This document shows, piece by piece, positions 11,291 through 23,759 of a stretch of DNA of 64,000 bases (position 1 is its first letter; every line of letters starts with the position of its first letter). Both the position numbers and the translations under genes were made by a program. Origin of the DNA: Diphasiastrum complanatum (taxonomy: Eukaryota > Streptophyta > Lycopodiopsida > Lycopodiales > Lycopodiaceae); assembly GCA_029204225.1 (NCBI GenBank), contig CM055098.1, forward strand, positions 2,293,106 to 2,357,105, in the 5' to 3' direction. The notes under the pieces are model-generated. The model was not told where the DNA came from. It searched no databases and saw only the letters and a list, made by a program, of their open reading frames with translations.

Positions 11291-14200
11291 TTTCGTGTGT
11301 CAATGCAATTTGTATATAGACTTCAAATCAGACATAGAGACATATACACAACAATCAATTGATTTGATTGATCAGAACATCGGAGCGCAATAGTTGGTTT
11401 TTTCACTCTGTTACATCAGAGTATTGTTTTAGGAAGAACACGACTCTGTTTGCATTCAAACTTGTATTCTCTACAACTATATAATTTATGTTCTTGTAAT
11501 CTGAGTCCTGTCGTAGTGTATTGAATGCATTTTCTATTCTATTCTAATCGATTCATGTAATGCAGATAAAGTTATTCGTAGATTAAAATGTTTTTATGAC
11601 TGTTAATGTGTGTCGATCATAAGCTCTAAGTTCCGCTCTGACTACGCTTCCGCAACTATATAGATCAACCCACTTGTGCATGTCTACGGAATCGACTGTT
11701 TCGATCTAGTGATTTCAAAACTATGATTAAGTAGAGCGATTTCCAAGCAATCGAGGTTGTTTTGAATCCGATAGACGTAGATTCATGCACCGAGGATTTT
11801 GTCATTCCCACAGACACAGTCCCAACAGGCCCATCGTCCAATAATATAATCAGATAATCTTGTCTTACTAATTGTATTTGCAATAGCAAGAAAGAAACGT
11901 TGTAAAGGGTCAGATAGGGTACTTGTCCAACGGATTGAATCATTGCAACTCTCGTTCTGGCAACCCACTCCTTTTTTCTGTTTATGTTCCATGGAACCTC
12001 ACTCTCTCACTTGTTTTCTCTGTTTACGTCCTATAAGGGTAAACGCGTGAAGGGGTGAGCACAGCGCCCATTATTGTCCTCGAGTTCTTGGACTGGAAAC
12101 TCTCCACATATTTCGTGAGTTCGAATCCAAGGGGGGTTAAGGATGGATGTCCAAGTGGTCAGAGTGAGTTTTTGCAAGGCAAAGATGATCCAAACGACAA
12201 CAATGATCTTGTTCAGAAAAGATATGGACTTGTACTACAAGGCAAGCAAGGTAGCGATGAATTTCAATAGGTAGTTGTAGATAAACAGTTCATAGGTAGA
12301 GATCTTCATGAAGCCTGTGTGGCTGATTGCTTGATGGGAACACTAAATTCGGTGTGTTCAATAGATTCATACCATCAAAAGAAGGTTTCGAACTTTATGT
12401 CTCATCTGACTGCTTTTGAATCTACTTCTGATCAGACTTCTTGAAAATACACTCTCAATGATCATGTGAATGTAGAAAAGTAAGGCAGTTGCCATTTTTG
12501 CAAATATGCATGCAGGTCATAATTAAAAAAAATTACTTCTAGTATTCTTCAAGTGTGATAAAGAGAACAAAAGTTGTTCAAGTGTGATATAAAAAAATAG
12601 TTGAAGGGAAGCATGAGATAGTGCAAACTGTAAATCGGGTAAGACTCAGATTTTTCTTCTATAACACGAACGTTTAATAGTATGCAAGAAACCCTAAACA
12701 GCCAGTGTGAATAGGGTAAACGTGGTTAGCAATGATGGTAGCTTTCATGAAATCGATTACGCTTAATGGAGGATTGATACTGTAACGAAAGTGGCGAGAT
12801 TAGAGAGAACACTTAATACAACAACGTAAAGCTACAGGTTTTATGAGAAGAGTGAGATGCACAAACTTATAAAGAAAAATTTATTTGGTTCAAAGAGAAA
12901 TGGTAAGAATTATTGGCTTGCTTAAATTAATTCCAATCAGGCATTAGAAAATGAAGGAATGGGATGTGATTAGCAGCTGATAAAGATAAAGCCCAATATT
13001 TTCATGAAAAAGATAGAAACTGAAACGGCAGAGAGGCGGATCCTAAATCCTTGAGGTCATAGTTTTCAATTGCACAAACCACAACAAAATTTTAAGGCAA
13101 TTCCATGCGAAGAGCAAGCTGGATTCCAATGCAAGCTCATTGCTAAGAAAAGTCAAGAAAATCGAAACCACCACGAGCTGTGGGTTGTGTTCTTAATTTA
13201 AAGTGCCCTTTTCTAGAATTGCTTGATCATGATAGGGACCGATTGAAAGAACAATTACTGCATTCTCAAATTCATGGTCGTTTTGCAGTCGATGGAGTGG
13301 GAATTGTCATAGGATTTGAAAAAACTCTAGATTAGAATTTCTACAAACATGGTTTAGGTTATTTAAGGTTTTTGCTTGAGTTGTGAAAAATACCAAGTTG
13401 TTTGTACATTGTTACAAACCTTTGCTTTTACAGAACAAAGTCCGGTGTACATTTCTGTACATACCACAATATTATGTATTCTTGTACACAAATCCTGTTA
13501 CATATTTGAATTATGATCCTTTGTAAATGTATCACGTGTTCTTGTGATTATAAAATACAACACTGATGGTTTAGCCACTTGTTTGCTGCATTGAATCAAG
13601 TTGCATATGACTCAGTTTTTGGTTTCGGATTATTTGCAGGTTCACAATTAAAATATATAGAGGCATCTTGATAAACGTAATGACATGAGGCTATCAAGCT
13701 AGAATCATGTTTATAATAAGCACCTAGATTTTTTTACTTGCAAGTACGTTGATATCGAATTTTAAATACATTCAGGATTTGAAATGCATGTCTACTTTTT
13801 GAGTGCATAGTTTTGTGCCTCGCGCATGACATGTGCATAAGTACATTGACTTTTCTACTGTTTATACATGTAGCTATTGTATTTCCTGTAATAACATGTT
13901 AAAATGTTAAAACTAATATACCATTCAACTTTCCATACAACTATCAGCCTATGCATGTCCTATTTTCTTTGTGTGTTTTGTTTTGTGCTTGACTTGCGTT
14001 TTGTTTGTGCGGCGTAAATCTGTGAACAGATTGCTTTACGAAACTATACTAGATTTCTGATAACTAAACATAAATTGCTATATGTGCACATCCTCCAGTG
14101 TGTGGTACTCGCCATGTTTTCAGATTTGTATAAAACTTTGTCCAACGACCTTTTTAATTTTAAAGTCCTATATCTTCCCATTTAAAAACAATCAAATATA

Positions 14201-14313
14201 TATTACAATGTTTGCGTTCTGTGACAATACTTGTATAGATGTATAGTAACCTAAATTAAAACAATGTTGCAAACAATTGTTTCTATTTACTTTGAATGTC
14301 ATTGTTTACAAAT
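11291..14313. other. No gene recognised (3 kb)
   Basis: AT-rich intergenic sequence. I found no domain-bearing frame, tRNA or LTR pair. It lies downstream of the OB-fold gene, so its first few hundred bases toward 14313 may include that gene's 3' untranslated region. Confidence 0.4.
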
Positions 14314-15646
14314 CTAAGCTGCAAAAAGAATGGATCTCCGAATCTCGCCTTTCAAAGTAACTTTATGCAGAACACCAGCAGCGAGCACAGAACAAGATAA
14401 ACGTGGCATACGCGTAAAGTTTGTAGGTTCTTTACATTGGAAGCAAAAAGGTTTCATATTACGCATTGAGAATTGATCACCAGCACACTGATCGCAAACT
14501 TGTTCAATAAAAGGCCCATTCACTCCAGATATCCAAAGCTTTCCGACAGCTGCGATATCGAAACTCAAATTAGTGGCATGATTCCAACATTTCTCAAACC
14601 ATGTACTAGTTTATAATTCAGAAACAAATTTTGATATTTTTTCGTACCTCTTTATTGATATCGACGTGTTTCATTTGCTCGTAAAAGGCATGCACAAGTT
14701 TATCATAACAATGGCCTTGTGGTACTTCAGCAAATACTGTTTTCTCGGATACTAAAAATTGTAAAGGCTTTGAGTTTTTCCATACGCCCAAATTTTTGAT
14801 AGAGTAAATTTGTCGATTTGCATTATGGAATGCAGCAACAAGATTTTCGTACAAGTCACTTGAGTTCTCCCAGAAAACGACCTGCAAGCATTTTATATCA
14901 ATCACATGTGCTAAATATTGGGTACCTGAAACTATGCTATCTGTATGCGCAAGAAACGCAGCTGAGGTTTCTAACCTGACCCTGGTCTTCTTGCTGGAAT
15001 CCGTCCGCCCCAGTTCCTGTTATTGTAACTGCAATAGTTGCTAGAAGCCCAGATCCATGCACAGTCGGATTCTCAACAATTACATGTTCACAATGAATGC
15101 GGAATTCTAATATTGATATCTCTGCAGGAATTTGACGCTCACTTTGAAAGTCTCAATTTTTTATCAAAGTTTTTGATCCGTATACTAAAACTAAATCCGA
15201 ACTCGCGCAATTGTAAGGTATTGTCTTGCTTCGGACATTGAAACACTGTATTCGAATACAATCATGTATATTAATTGCATGCAACAAGGGTTTGTAAAAA
15301 AGGTTCCTGAATTGACATAGTGATAGTAGCATCACCATGTGTGTCTGTTATATCAAGCTTCAAGTATTTTCCATACTTTGATTCAGCACCATAATTCCCA
15401 TATTTTGCCAATACTTTACCTTCAATATACATGCTTTCGATACCTACATGTATATCTTCTATATAGACCTGAGTCATTCCTGTCAACTAATGCAAGTGGC
15501 AATGGATGTGGAGGCGGACTAGACTTTCAGACAAGTTTCATTTTTTTGTGTACCAATTCTTTATCAAGAACCTCTAACCGATTTCTAGTATCAATATCCA
15601 CAGTACTACTACCCCGACATCGACATTTGTCGATGTCGAAGAAAAA
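14314..15646 (-). pseudogene. OB-fold/zinc-ribbon protein, RPA70/MEIOB-like, C-terminal exons
   Basis: Minus-strand spliced gene, 3' part. Exons by splice sites and phase: 15646-15554 (interrupted at its start); about 15468 to 15280; possibly a short one near 15240-15200; 15121-14976 (donor CAG|GTTAGA); 14881-14648 (acceptor TTGCAG, donor GAG|GTACGA, 78 codons in phase); and about 14590-14314 to a TAG. The translation shows OB-type strands (YIEGKVLAKYGNYG, YLKLDITDTHGDATI), HGSGLLATIAVTITGTGAD, VVFWENSSDLYENL, and a zinc ribbon with CDQC and CFQC. This architecture fits ssDNA-binding proteins of the RPA large subunit or the meiotic MEIOB group; a shieldin-like OB protein is an alternative. 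A Copia element at 15647 cuts the first exon listed, and an inversion has moved the upstream part away, so the locus cannot give the normal transcript. Confidence 0.5.
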
Positions 15647-16376
15647 TGTGAAGATTATTAAAATATTATCTTCCTATCTCGAGTTTGGGGTCATGTCCAT
15701 GGTCATTTCCACTAAAATTCATGCTGTACATAAAAGGAGTGTGAATTGAGCACATATCCTTCTAATGTAGCTCGGATTTGAGTTAGATAGGTTCAATTAT
15801 GATGACATGCAGATGTTAAGATAACATGCAAAGTCTTACTGTATGCATGGAAGTCACATGCAATCAGTGTATGCAACATGCAAATTAGTTTCAGTGATCT
15901 ACACATGTCTAGGCAGTTTTATGAGTTGACGTGCAGTACATGCAACATACATGCATGCAGTTACACATGTGGATCTCTGGTAGGTGAATTAGTTCAGTTA
16001 AGTGGACTTTCCATGCAACTCCACTATAGGAATTCGAGTCTTCCTCATGTAGGAAAAGTTGGGCATGTTTTGCCATATTGTGAATATTGAGATTTTGGTG
16101 TTTTGGACTCATTCTCTCTCTATCCGAGTTTTCTATGCTTGATTTTCTCTCTCTACTCGAGAGCAGCCTCTTTTTCCCATACTGAACACTTAGAATTATT
16201 TCTGACATTCATTTCTCATAGTGAAGAGTTAGATTTTTTCATCTGATGTATGCCATTGTGCTCTTGCCTTAGATTTTTCAAGCATATTGTTCTTTGATCA
16301 ATCTTGTGCAATCACAACACCTTAGTAAGATCCTGTAAGGTGTGTGGTGAAGCTCACACATGCTAAAAACTTCACA
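15647..16376 (+). repeat. C1 5' LTR
   Basis: 730 bp, begins TGTGAAGATTATTAAAATAT and ends GCTAAAAACTTCACA directly before the PBS. Its first third matches 18329-18575; its last two thirds match the reverse complement of 22278-22760. Confidence 0.9.
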
Positions 16377-16388
16377 TGGTATCAGAGC
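16377..16388 (+). other. Primer-binding site, initiator tRNA-Met type
   Basis: TGGTATCAGAGC directly after the LTR end, the standard Copia primer site complementary to the 3' end of plant tRNA-iMet. Confidence 0.9.
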
Positions 16389-17051
16389 TCTATGCTTTGA
16401 AGAGGTGAGGGTGTATACATCAAATCATCAGTGTTTTTGCTTGTAGGAACTCGGATTTGGGAGAAGGATTCAAACTCACTGAGAAACAAGCAATCTGAGG
16501 ACCATAAGTGGATCAAATCAAGGCTGATCTGATCCAGCGGAGCTCTGTACGGACAGAGAGCTCACACATGTGAAATTAGCCCTCATTAATGAGTGCTACT
16601 TCTCAAGGAATGATCCAAATTTGATGTTCTATAGCTTGTTGGATAGGTATTGTAGAGTAGAATGTGTTGCTCTTGTTTCTAAATCAATTTGATTTATTTT
16701 TAGAAGAGTTTTAGGCAATCAGAGAGTTTGAGAGGGTACTCAACTCGTGGGATATGCCAAAGTGAGCACACATCTGTCTTTTTCACCATTTTCATCAATT
16801 TTCATTGTCAATCAAGTAGAATTGGATAGAATTGAGTCTTCTAAGGTCTTAGATTTTTCATTTCACACATATTACTATGTTTGAGTTGAAAGTAAGTTCC
16901 TAGAGAGTTTATCAGTACTTTGAAACTCATGGGAGAGATAGACTTCTTGCTTGCATGTGCTTCTTCTTTTGTGACTGAAGCAAGATCCAAATTCAAGGCA
17001 ACATCCTTTCAACTCCATTTTTTATCATTACTAGAATTTCTCATCAAGAAG
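16389..17051 (+). other. C1 leader
   Basis: Non-coding stretch between the PBS and gag, as usual in Copia elements. I see no other feature. Confidence 0.6.
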
Positions 17052-17412
17052 ATGTCTTCATCTGGTTCACATTTCTTAGAGCACGATGAGAGATCCACAT
17101 CTTCCAATTATGCAATATGGAAGATCATAATGGAATCATTATTGATTCTACAGGATGTAATGGATATTGTGAGTGGAGCTGAAGAACCTGCTGCACCTAA
17201 TGAAGCTGCAGCATTCCTCAAAAGAACCAGAATTGCCTTTCATTTTATATAAAATGAATGTTAACAATGAAGTGTTAAGAGAGATCAGTACATGCACCAC
17301 TTCCAAGGAAGCTTGGGATACTCTAAAAACAATCTATGAAATCAAAAATATTTCTAGATTGCTTACACTTAGAAACCAAATATTTCTAAGTTATCGAAGA
17401 GTAGATATGCAC
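17052..17412 (+). pseudogene. C1 gag N-terminal fragment
   Basis: Starts at an ATG at 17052. It has the Copia Gag opening pattern TSSNYAIWKIIMESLLILQD, and after a one-base frame change near 17250 MNVNNEVLREISTCTTSKEA and LLTLRNQIFLSYRR. The zinc knuckle, protease and integrase are missing: the text passes into RT sequence at about 17413. The 14-mer GTAGATATGCACTT at this junction recurs at 17509-17522 inside the RT part. Confidence 0.8.
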
Positions 17413-18314
17413 TTGGTACTGAGTTTAAGATGCAGGACTTAGGAGTTCTTCACCATATTTTAGGCCTTGAAATAGATTTTTGGAAAAGTCATGCATTTAT
17501 AAGCCCAAGTAGATATGCACTTTCCATGCTCAGGAAATTCCATATGGAGAACTGTAAAGGCATAGATACACCTATGGAGCACACTGTAAAAGTTCCTATT
17601 AAAGATGATGAAAAATACTTTGACGACATCACTCTTTATAGGAGTCTTATTGGCTCACTTATTTGGTTAACAGTGACTAGGCCTGATCTAAACTTTTGTG
17701 TTCATAAGCTAAGTCAACACATGCAGGATCCAAAGTTATATCATTGGAAGTTGGCTAAAAGAGTCTTGAGATATATATCTTCTACCTTCGATTATGGACT
17801 ATTCTATGAAGGAGAAGATCTGACTTTGATTGCTTTTTCAGATTCAGATTTTGCAGGGGACAGGTTGGATAGGAAATCCAAAAGTGCTTACACTATATTT
17901 CTTGGAGAAAATCTGGTTTCTTGGCTATCAAAGAAGCAGACAACTATTTCCTTATCATCCTGTGAAGCTGAATACAAATCTCTTACAACCACAACAAAGG
18001 AGATTTTATGGATCAAAAGGCTACTTTTGGAGCTAAAGTGTTATGTAGATGAAGATTTACCAATTATCAAGAATGATAACATTTCTGCTCAGGCTCTTGC
18101 AAATAATCCAGTCTTTCATGCAAGGAGCAAGCATATTGAAGTGGCTCATCATTTTTCAAGAGAAAAAGTCATTGGGAGAGAGATCTCATTGGAGCATGTT
18201 TCATCTTCAGATTGTGTTGCAGATCTTCTCACCAAACCTCTACTCAAAAATGTGTTTATGAAGATGAGGTCTAACCTTGGCCTAATTTCGAAGTCTATGT
18301 CGATAGGAACATAA
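17413..18314 (+). pseudogene. C1 RT C-terminus and RNase H
   Basis: Open from about 17413 to the TAA at 18312-18314. It begins after YxDD with KMQDLGVLHHILGLEIDF, runs through RSLIGSLIWLTVTRPDL and the connection domain (KRVLRYISSTFDYGL), then RNase H with SDSDFAGD, SLSSCEAEYKSL, DNISAQALANNP, KHIEVAHHF and a tail LTKPL. The RNase H acidic residues are present. Without gag zinc knuckle, integrase or RT palm it cannot act alone. Confidence 0.9.
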
Positions 18315-18319
18315 ATTTT

Positions 18320-18328
18320 AAGGAGGAG
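18320..18328 (+). other. C1 polypurine tract
   Basis: AAGGAGGAG directly before the LTR start TGTGAAG; plus-strand primer site. Confidence 0.75.
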
Positions 18329-18575
18329 TGTGAAGATTATTAAAATATTATCTTCCTATCTCGAGTTTGGAGTCATGTCCATGGTGATTTCCACTAAAAT
18401 TCATGTTGTACATAAAAGGAGTGTGAATTGAGCACATATCCTTCTAGTGTAGCTCGGATTTGAGTTAGATAGGTTCAATTATGATGACATGCAGATGTTT
18501 AGATAACATACAAAGTCTTACGGTATGCATGCAAGCCAAGCCACATGCAATCAGTGCATGCAACATGCAAAGTAG
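18329..18575 (+). repeat. C1 3' LTR, first third
   Basis: Matches 15647 to about 15893 with few differences, then stops after GCAAAGTAGTTT, where unrelated sequence starts. The complementary remainder lies inverted at 22278-22760. Confidence 0.9.
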
Positions 18576-18576
18576 T

Positions 18577-19075
18577 TTTTAGATACTATTGTAAAGAACT
18601 AATTTCTGTTTCTACGAACACGGAAAGATTCTGGTTGTAATAACGCATGATGGTAGCTGGGACAATAGCAAACTCTTGGTTATTTATTCTGCTATCAAAC
18701 ATGGGACCCTGCACGAGATGATTGCACCTTCACAAAACCTGGTTCCCTTCTTTAAACCTCTCCGGTCAAGAGGGGAATAGTAGCAAGTTAATCCACAGTA
18801 CGTAAAGCCAAACAGCTGCCAACACCTCATCTCTTCATTTGCATCACTTGGACTCACCGCTCCATCAGTCGCACACAGAATTTAGATATTGCTCTAAAGA
18901 ACTAATTTATGTTCTTCTACGAACACGGAAGGATTTGGTAGTAATAATGCATCATGGTAGTTGGGACAATAGCAAACTCTTGGTTATTTATTCTGCTATC
19001 AAACTTGGGACCCTACACGGGATGATTGTGCCTTCACGAAACATGGTTCCCTTCTTTAAACCTCTCTGGTGAGAG
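18577..19075 (+). repeat. Tandem duplication, ~306-bp period
   Basis: The stretch from AGATACTATTGTAAAGAACT (18577) to about 18780 returns from 18883 (AGATATTGCTCTAAAGAACT) to about 19075, with matching TGGTAGCTGGGACAATAGC and CTTTAAACCTCT blocks. The first copy starts exactly at the broken LTR. Confidence 0.85.
18780..18882 (+). repeat. Inverted repeat, left arm (partner 22766-22868)
   Basis: GTAGCAAGTTAATCCACAG through CACTTGGACTCACC to CAGTCGCACACAG. Its reverse complement, with scattered differences, follows the displaced LTR at 22766-22868. It marks the two ends of the rearranged segment. Confidence 0.85.
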
Positions 19076-22000
19076 GCACTGACATACGGTTTTAGTTGTG
19101 TTTGACTTTTATGTTCGTGAACTAAAAACCGGGAGGCTTCGCTGCCTCTGCTGCTTTGTCGGGCGTACATGATGCTGCTCTTGATCCCACAAAAACTCTG
19201 AAGACTGGCTGAGATAAATCTCTTGTAACATACCATGTTCCGGCCAATCTCTCCCATCTCTCGTACTGTTGAGGCCTCAACCTTACTTATGACATTGAAG
19301 GAAGGGCTCCGTCATGAAAATAGGCTAAAACTCAAGATCTGGGAACAAATTATGAGTTTCTGGGATAGAATTGGATAAAAGAGCGAACTTGTAACATTGG
19401 AGGTAATTCGAAAAGAGAAACAGATAGTGGGTTCTTCACCTTTGGTCATCAAGTATTCATGACCTGTACAATATCTCAAGTTTATTCCTCTACATTTTTC
19501 AGTTATAGTAGATGAAACTACTTTCTCAATCTCTCTGATTGGGCTAATTCTGACGCATTTCTTTCCTTGTCATGATATCCCACGACTTTTCTTTCTATCA
19601 GTCAATCCTTTTTCCTGTAGCCAATTTTCCATCATTCCTTTGACCATGGCCTTGAGGCCCTTAGGGCCGAGTGTGATGCTACCTCTATAGAGGGCTTATA
19701 ATATAGATGCATGTTTGTTCTGTAGAAGCCCTTTCCAATTTCACGAGTTACTTCTTACTTATCGTTTCACAAACACGTCGCTCAGAAATTTTAAGTACAA
19801 GCCAGTGAAAAAGGCATGCTTAGATATTTCCAACGTATTGAATGAACTTGTGGTTGGACTCGCTGGGAGTGGGCTGGCCATCATCCTTTTCTTCCTCTTC
19901 TCAGATCCTTAAATTAAATTCCACTTCTGATAACGGTGAACTGGCCTAGTTGCCTTTGTGGCAAAAATTGCTTTTTAGACTAGAACTCAATGATGCATAG
20001 TTGTGAGGAAGTTCTATAGTTGTCAATGACTTTGCAAAGAAGTTGTATGCAATGAAACTAAGAACATGTACAAGAAAGATGAAGATATTCGTCTTTTCTT
20101 CATGCCCAAATGAAATTTTCACGAACTAGGTTTGGGGATTGCTACATTTTCATGGAACTGTAACCCTTATTTGATATGGGTGCATAGATATTCCAACCTC
20201 AAGGTCCTAACATTGTACAATATTATTATGATGGAGCATTGTGCCCTTATCATTATCTCAAAAACATCTTCTGGATGAATCACATTTATGTACTTATACT
20301 TTACTATGAAAAATATTGAAGATTAATTTGGATGATAAGGTGATACTGGGCATGACTGACAATCTAAGCTAGATGAGCAAAGAAATTTTCTTTAAACAAT
20401 TGTAATAAAATTTGTGAGGAAGATTGTACATCCTACAAAATTGCACCATTCCTAAATGTTGGTTCAGTTGGGAGCGGGGGTGTGGTGGCGATCAATCAAT
20501 AACAAGGCCATAATAACAATGCACTAAAAAAGAGCGAATCAACAATAAAATTGGACACATCTTTTGGGTTGAAGACTGAGGACATGATGTCAAAAAGGAT
20601 GTTCTTTAAACTGAATTGATAAAATTAAAACCTGAGGGCCTACCTTATATTAAGTCCCTGAGTCATGTTCATCTTGGAGGCCATTACGAGCCTTAGATTG
20701 CCTTAGATTAGTAGATTTCAATAGCTTTGACATTGGCAATCTTATTGCTTTTAAAACATGTACAAAATTTGGAATTAGACTTAGGCAAAGTCTGGCATCA
20801 CAAATTTGAATAGAGAGAAAGATTAAGTCAAGAACAATGATATCACTATCCAAAAAGAACCTAGTTGGATAGACCGAAATCTTTTTTCTTTTCCCAGCTC
20901 ATCTAATAGCAGAGTCTGTATATTGGTGTCTTCAATTCCCGAAGTGTAACCCATTCATGTATTGATACTACAACCTTCAATTGATCGCTTATAAAAAATG
21001 GGTCCAAACCTAAATGGGACTAGAACATGATCCATGTGCTTTGAGATTGTTTGTGGAAGTAGCCCTTTGCCTGTCACTACTGTACTTGTTAATAATAGAA
21101 CAATTTTGTTCAGATACTGTTCGTGTGTCTAACGTCGCCATACGTAAGTTTTATGGTACTGATTCTTCACTGTCACTTGCAAAAAACTCTATCTTACCTG
21201 AACATGCATGTGTCCTATGAATTGAGTGGAGAATAAGTTCGGTATACAGGTCAGGTGGAAGATTTTGTGGTCGATTGATACAACATATGTTTTACTTTGT
21301 ACATCATATGGATACACATGTGCCTCATTACAATGTACATGTTTAGTCATAGTTTCTCTTGCAGGTTCTTACCACTGCTACAGGCTACTTATCTGCTTCG
21401 TGGAATCTGATCTTCTAGTATGGAAGAAAACTAAATACCCAGAACTTCGTGTTTTCTCTTGACCATCTTCTCCAAAACCTATTCTGCTTATATGCATGTT
21501 TCCTATTGCTATTCTCTGATCAAAAGGCCTCGCACTAGTACTGCTGCAATACACCTGTAACAAAAACTACGATATGATTGTATGTATGTGCCTGGGTTTT
21601 GTGCCCAGACAATGTGTTTTGCAATTGATGTGTTCCTTGATAATAGATCCTTGTTCAAAGTTTGTTGTGTGCCAAACACAACTTCTATGCTATGTGCCAT
21701 GTAGATGGAGTCAACACAAAAACAAGATTCGGATATGTTGGATGCTAATCTCATGTTGGTAGACGACGTTAGGATGGTATGTAGAAAGTAGTGTGTGTAC
21801 AAAGTAGGTTGTATTCATAGTAATGCAAATGAATTTTGTAATAGCAAAAATATATTTGCTTGTGATTTGAAATTTGAATAAAACAATAGCTGTGTTTTCA
21901 AATAGAGGAATTGCACTAGATAGAAATGGATGTTCTGCACCAAGATAATTTCGTAGAACACACGGAAGACAACAACAAAACACTTCCTTCTGTGACAGAC

Positions 22001-22269
22001 GGTAAATCTTAATTCCACACTTCCAAAGTAGACCTGTTGCAAAATCTGATGTTTCAAAATTCCATGATCATTGTTTTGCAATCTCAGTTGCTTTATTGTC
22101 GTACTAAAAATTGCACAGGCAACTGTTTATTTTCATTTCATGGTATTCATAGTGCTTATTAGTTCTTCGTTTAACGTTCTATGTCCATTTTCTGTATTGA
22201 TACAAAAAATACTGTTACCCGAAATCGAGCACAGATTTCAATTTCGGCTACAAGTTCCATAATTTGTAG
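19076..22269. other. Inverted host segment, no certain gene
   Basis: No full coding frame recognised. Because this block is inverted relative to 15646, upstream exons of the OB-fold gene should lie here on the plus strand. One candidate is a 30-bp exon at 21114-21143, with acceptor TTTTGTTCAG and a strong donor GTAAGT. An open frame at 19715-19912 ends with a hydrophobic stretch but matches no family I know. Confidence 0.4.
21114..21143 (+). other. Candidate 30-bp exon of the displaced OB-fold gene
   Basis: Bounded by TTTTGTTCAG| and |GTAAGT. In the likely frame it encodes TVRVSNVAIR, which reads like an OB-strand. It lies upstream of the exon start at 22270 in the same direction. The link is inference. 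Confidence 0.2.
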
Positions 22270-22277
22270 GACTTTTC
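22270..22277 (+). pseudogene. First 8 bases of the split OB-fold exon
   Basis: The acceptor ATTTGTAG is followed by GACTTTTC, then the inverted C1 LTR end. On the other side of the element, minus strand from 15646, the exon continues TTTTTCTTCGACATCG. TTTTC/TTTTT is the target-site duplication. Frame and acceptor fit the exon 15646-15554. Confidence 0.6.
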
Positions 22278-22760
22278 TGTGAAGTTTTTAGCACGTGTGA
22301 ACTTCACCACACACCTTACAGAATCTTACTGAGGTGTTGTGGTTGCACAAGATTGATCAAAGAATAGTATGCTTGAAAAATCTAAGGCAAGAGCACAATG
22401 GCATACATCAGATGAAAAAATCTAACTCTTCACTATGAGAAATGAATGTCAGAAATAATTCTAAGTGTTTAGTATGGGACAAAGAGGCTGCTCTCAGGTA
22501 GAGAGAGAAAATCAAGCATAGAAAACTCGGGTAGAGAGAGAATGGGTCCAAAACACCAAAAATTTCAATATTCACAATATGGCAAAACATGCCCAGTTTT
22601 TCCTACATGAGAGAGACTCGAATTCCTACAGTGGAGTTGCATGGAAAGTCCACTTAACTGAACTAATTCACCTACCAGAGATCCACATGTGTAATTGCAT
22701 GCATGTATGTTGCATGTATTGCATGTCAACTAATAAAACTGCCTAGACATGTGTAGATCA
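22278..22760 (-). repeat. C1 3' LTR, remaining two thirds, inverted
   Basis: Reverse complement matches about 15896-16376: it starts GATCTACACATGTCTAGGCA on the minus strand and ends AAAAACTTCACA at 22278. With 18329-18575 it makes one complete LTR with only a few bases lost. Confidence 0.9.
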
Positions 22761-22765
22761 TTGTG

Positions 22766-22868
22766 TGCGACTGATGAAGCGATGAGTCCAAGTGATGCAA
22801 ATGAAAAGATGAGTTGCTAGCAGCTGTTTGGCTTTATGTACTGTGGATTAACTTGCTACTGTTTCCCT
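22766..22868 (-). repeat. Inverted repeat, right arm (partner 18780-18882)
   Basis: TGTGTGCGACTGATG through CCAAGTGATGCAAATGAA to GGATTAACTTGCTACT, the reverse complement of the left arm with scattered changes. Confidence 0.85.
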
Positions 22869-23154
22869 CTTGTTTGAAGGCTTGGGTTTTGCTAATTCCT
22901 GAGTGCTCAAGTCTCAATGGTTGCGCCTCTGAGACTCGCAACTCTAAACAGAGCACATTTTTTTATATTTTTGGGCAAAGTGCTTACTTTTACAAAGCCA
23001 ATCCAACAGGTACCCGATTCTAAATTTAGTATCCAAATGTTTGTGTGAACATAAAGCCTAAAACAAAGACAAGCAAATATGAAATCGAATTGGAGCTGCA
23101 AATATATTATGTATTTCGTAATGTATATACATCGCCACTATTGTGTCGTCAATG

Positions 23155-23705
<551 letters not shown>

Positions 23706-23759
23706 GTGGTGAAACAAGAGACACAATAGCCTTTCCTAGAGCAATGGATTCATCCCCAC

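Larger units (their letters stand above)
15647..18575 (+). mobile_element. Copia element C1, internally deleted, 3' LTR split
   Basis: Order: 5' LTR (15647-16376), PBS, leader, gag N-terminus, deletion, RT C-terminus plus RNase H, PPT, and the first ~247 bp of the 3' LTR. The rest of that LTR is at 22278-22760 on the other strand; the two parts add up to ~730 bp, the 5' LTR length. The flank before the 5' LTR (minus strand TTTTTC) and the flank after the displaced LTR end (TTTTC) agree apart from one T, as expected of a target duplication. Confidence 0.85.

Noticed and set aside
11172-11393. Open frame of 73 codons
   Set aside because: It begins in the CCGCAA/TTGCGG tract with a non-ATG-like context and matches nothing.
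12110-12175. tRNA-like wording (GTTCGAATCC, and GTCCAAGTGGTCAGAGTG further on)
   Set aside because: B-box-like text comes before the A-box-like text, the reverse of a tRNA or SINE promoter, and no cloverleaf can be drawn.
19715-19912. Small open frame ending in a hydrophobic segment
   Set aside because: No ATG-context, splice or homology support; start and family unknown. Left inside the unassigned inverted segment.
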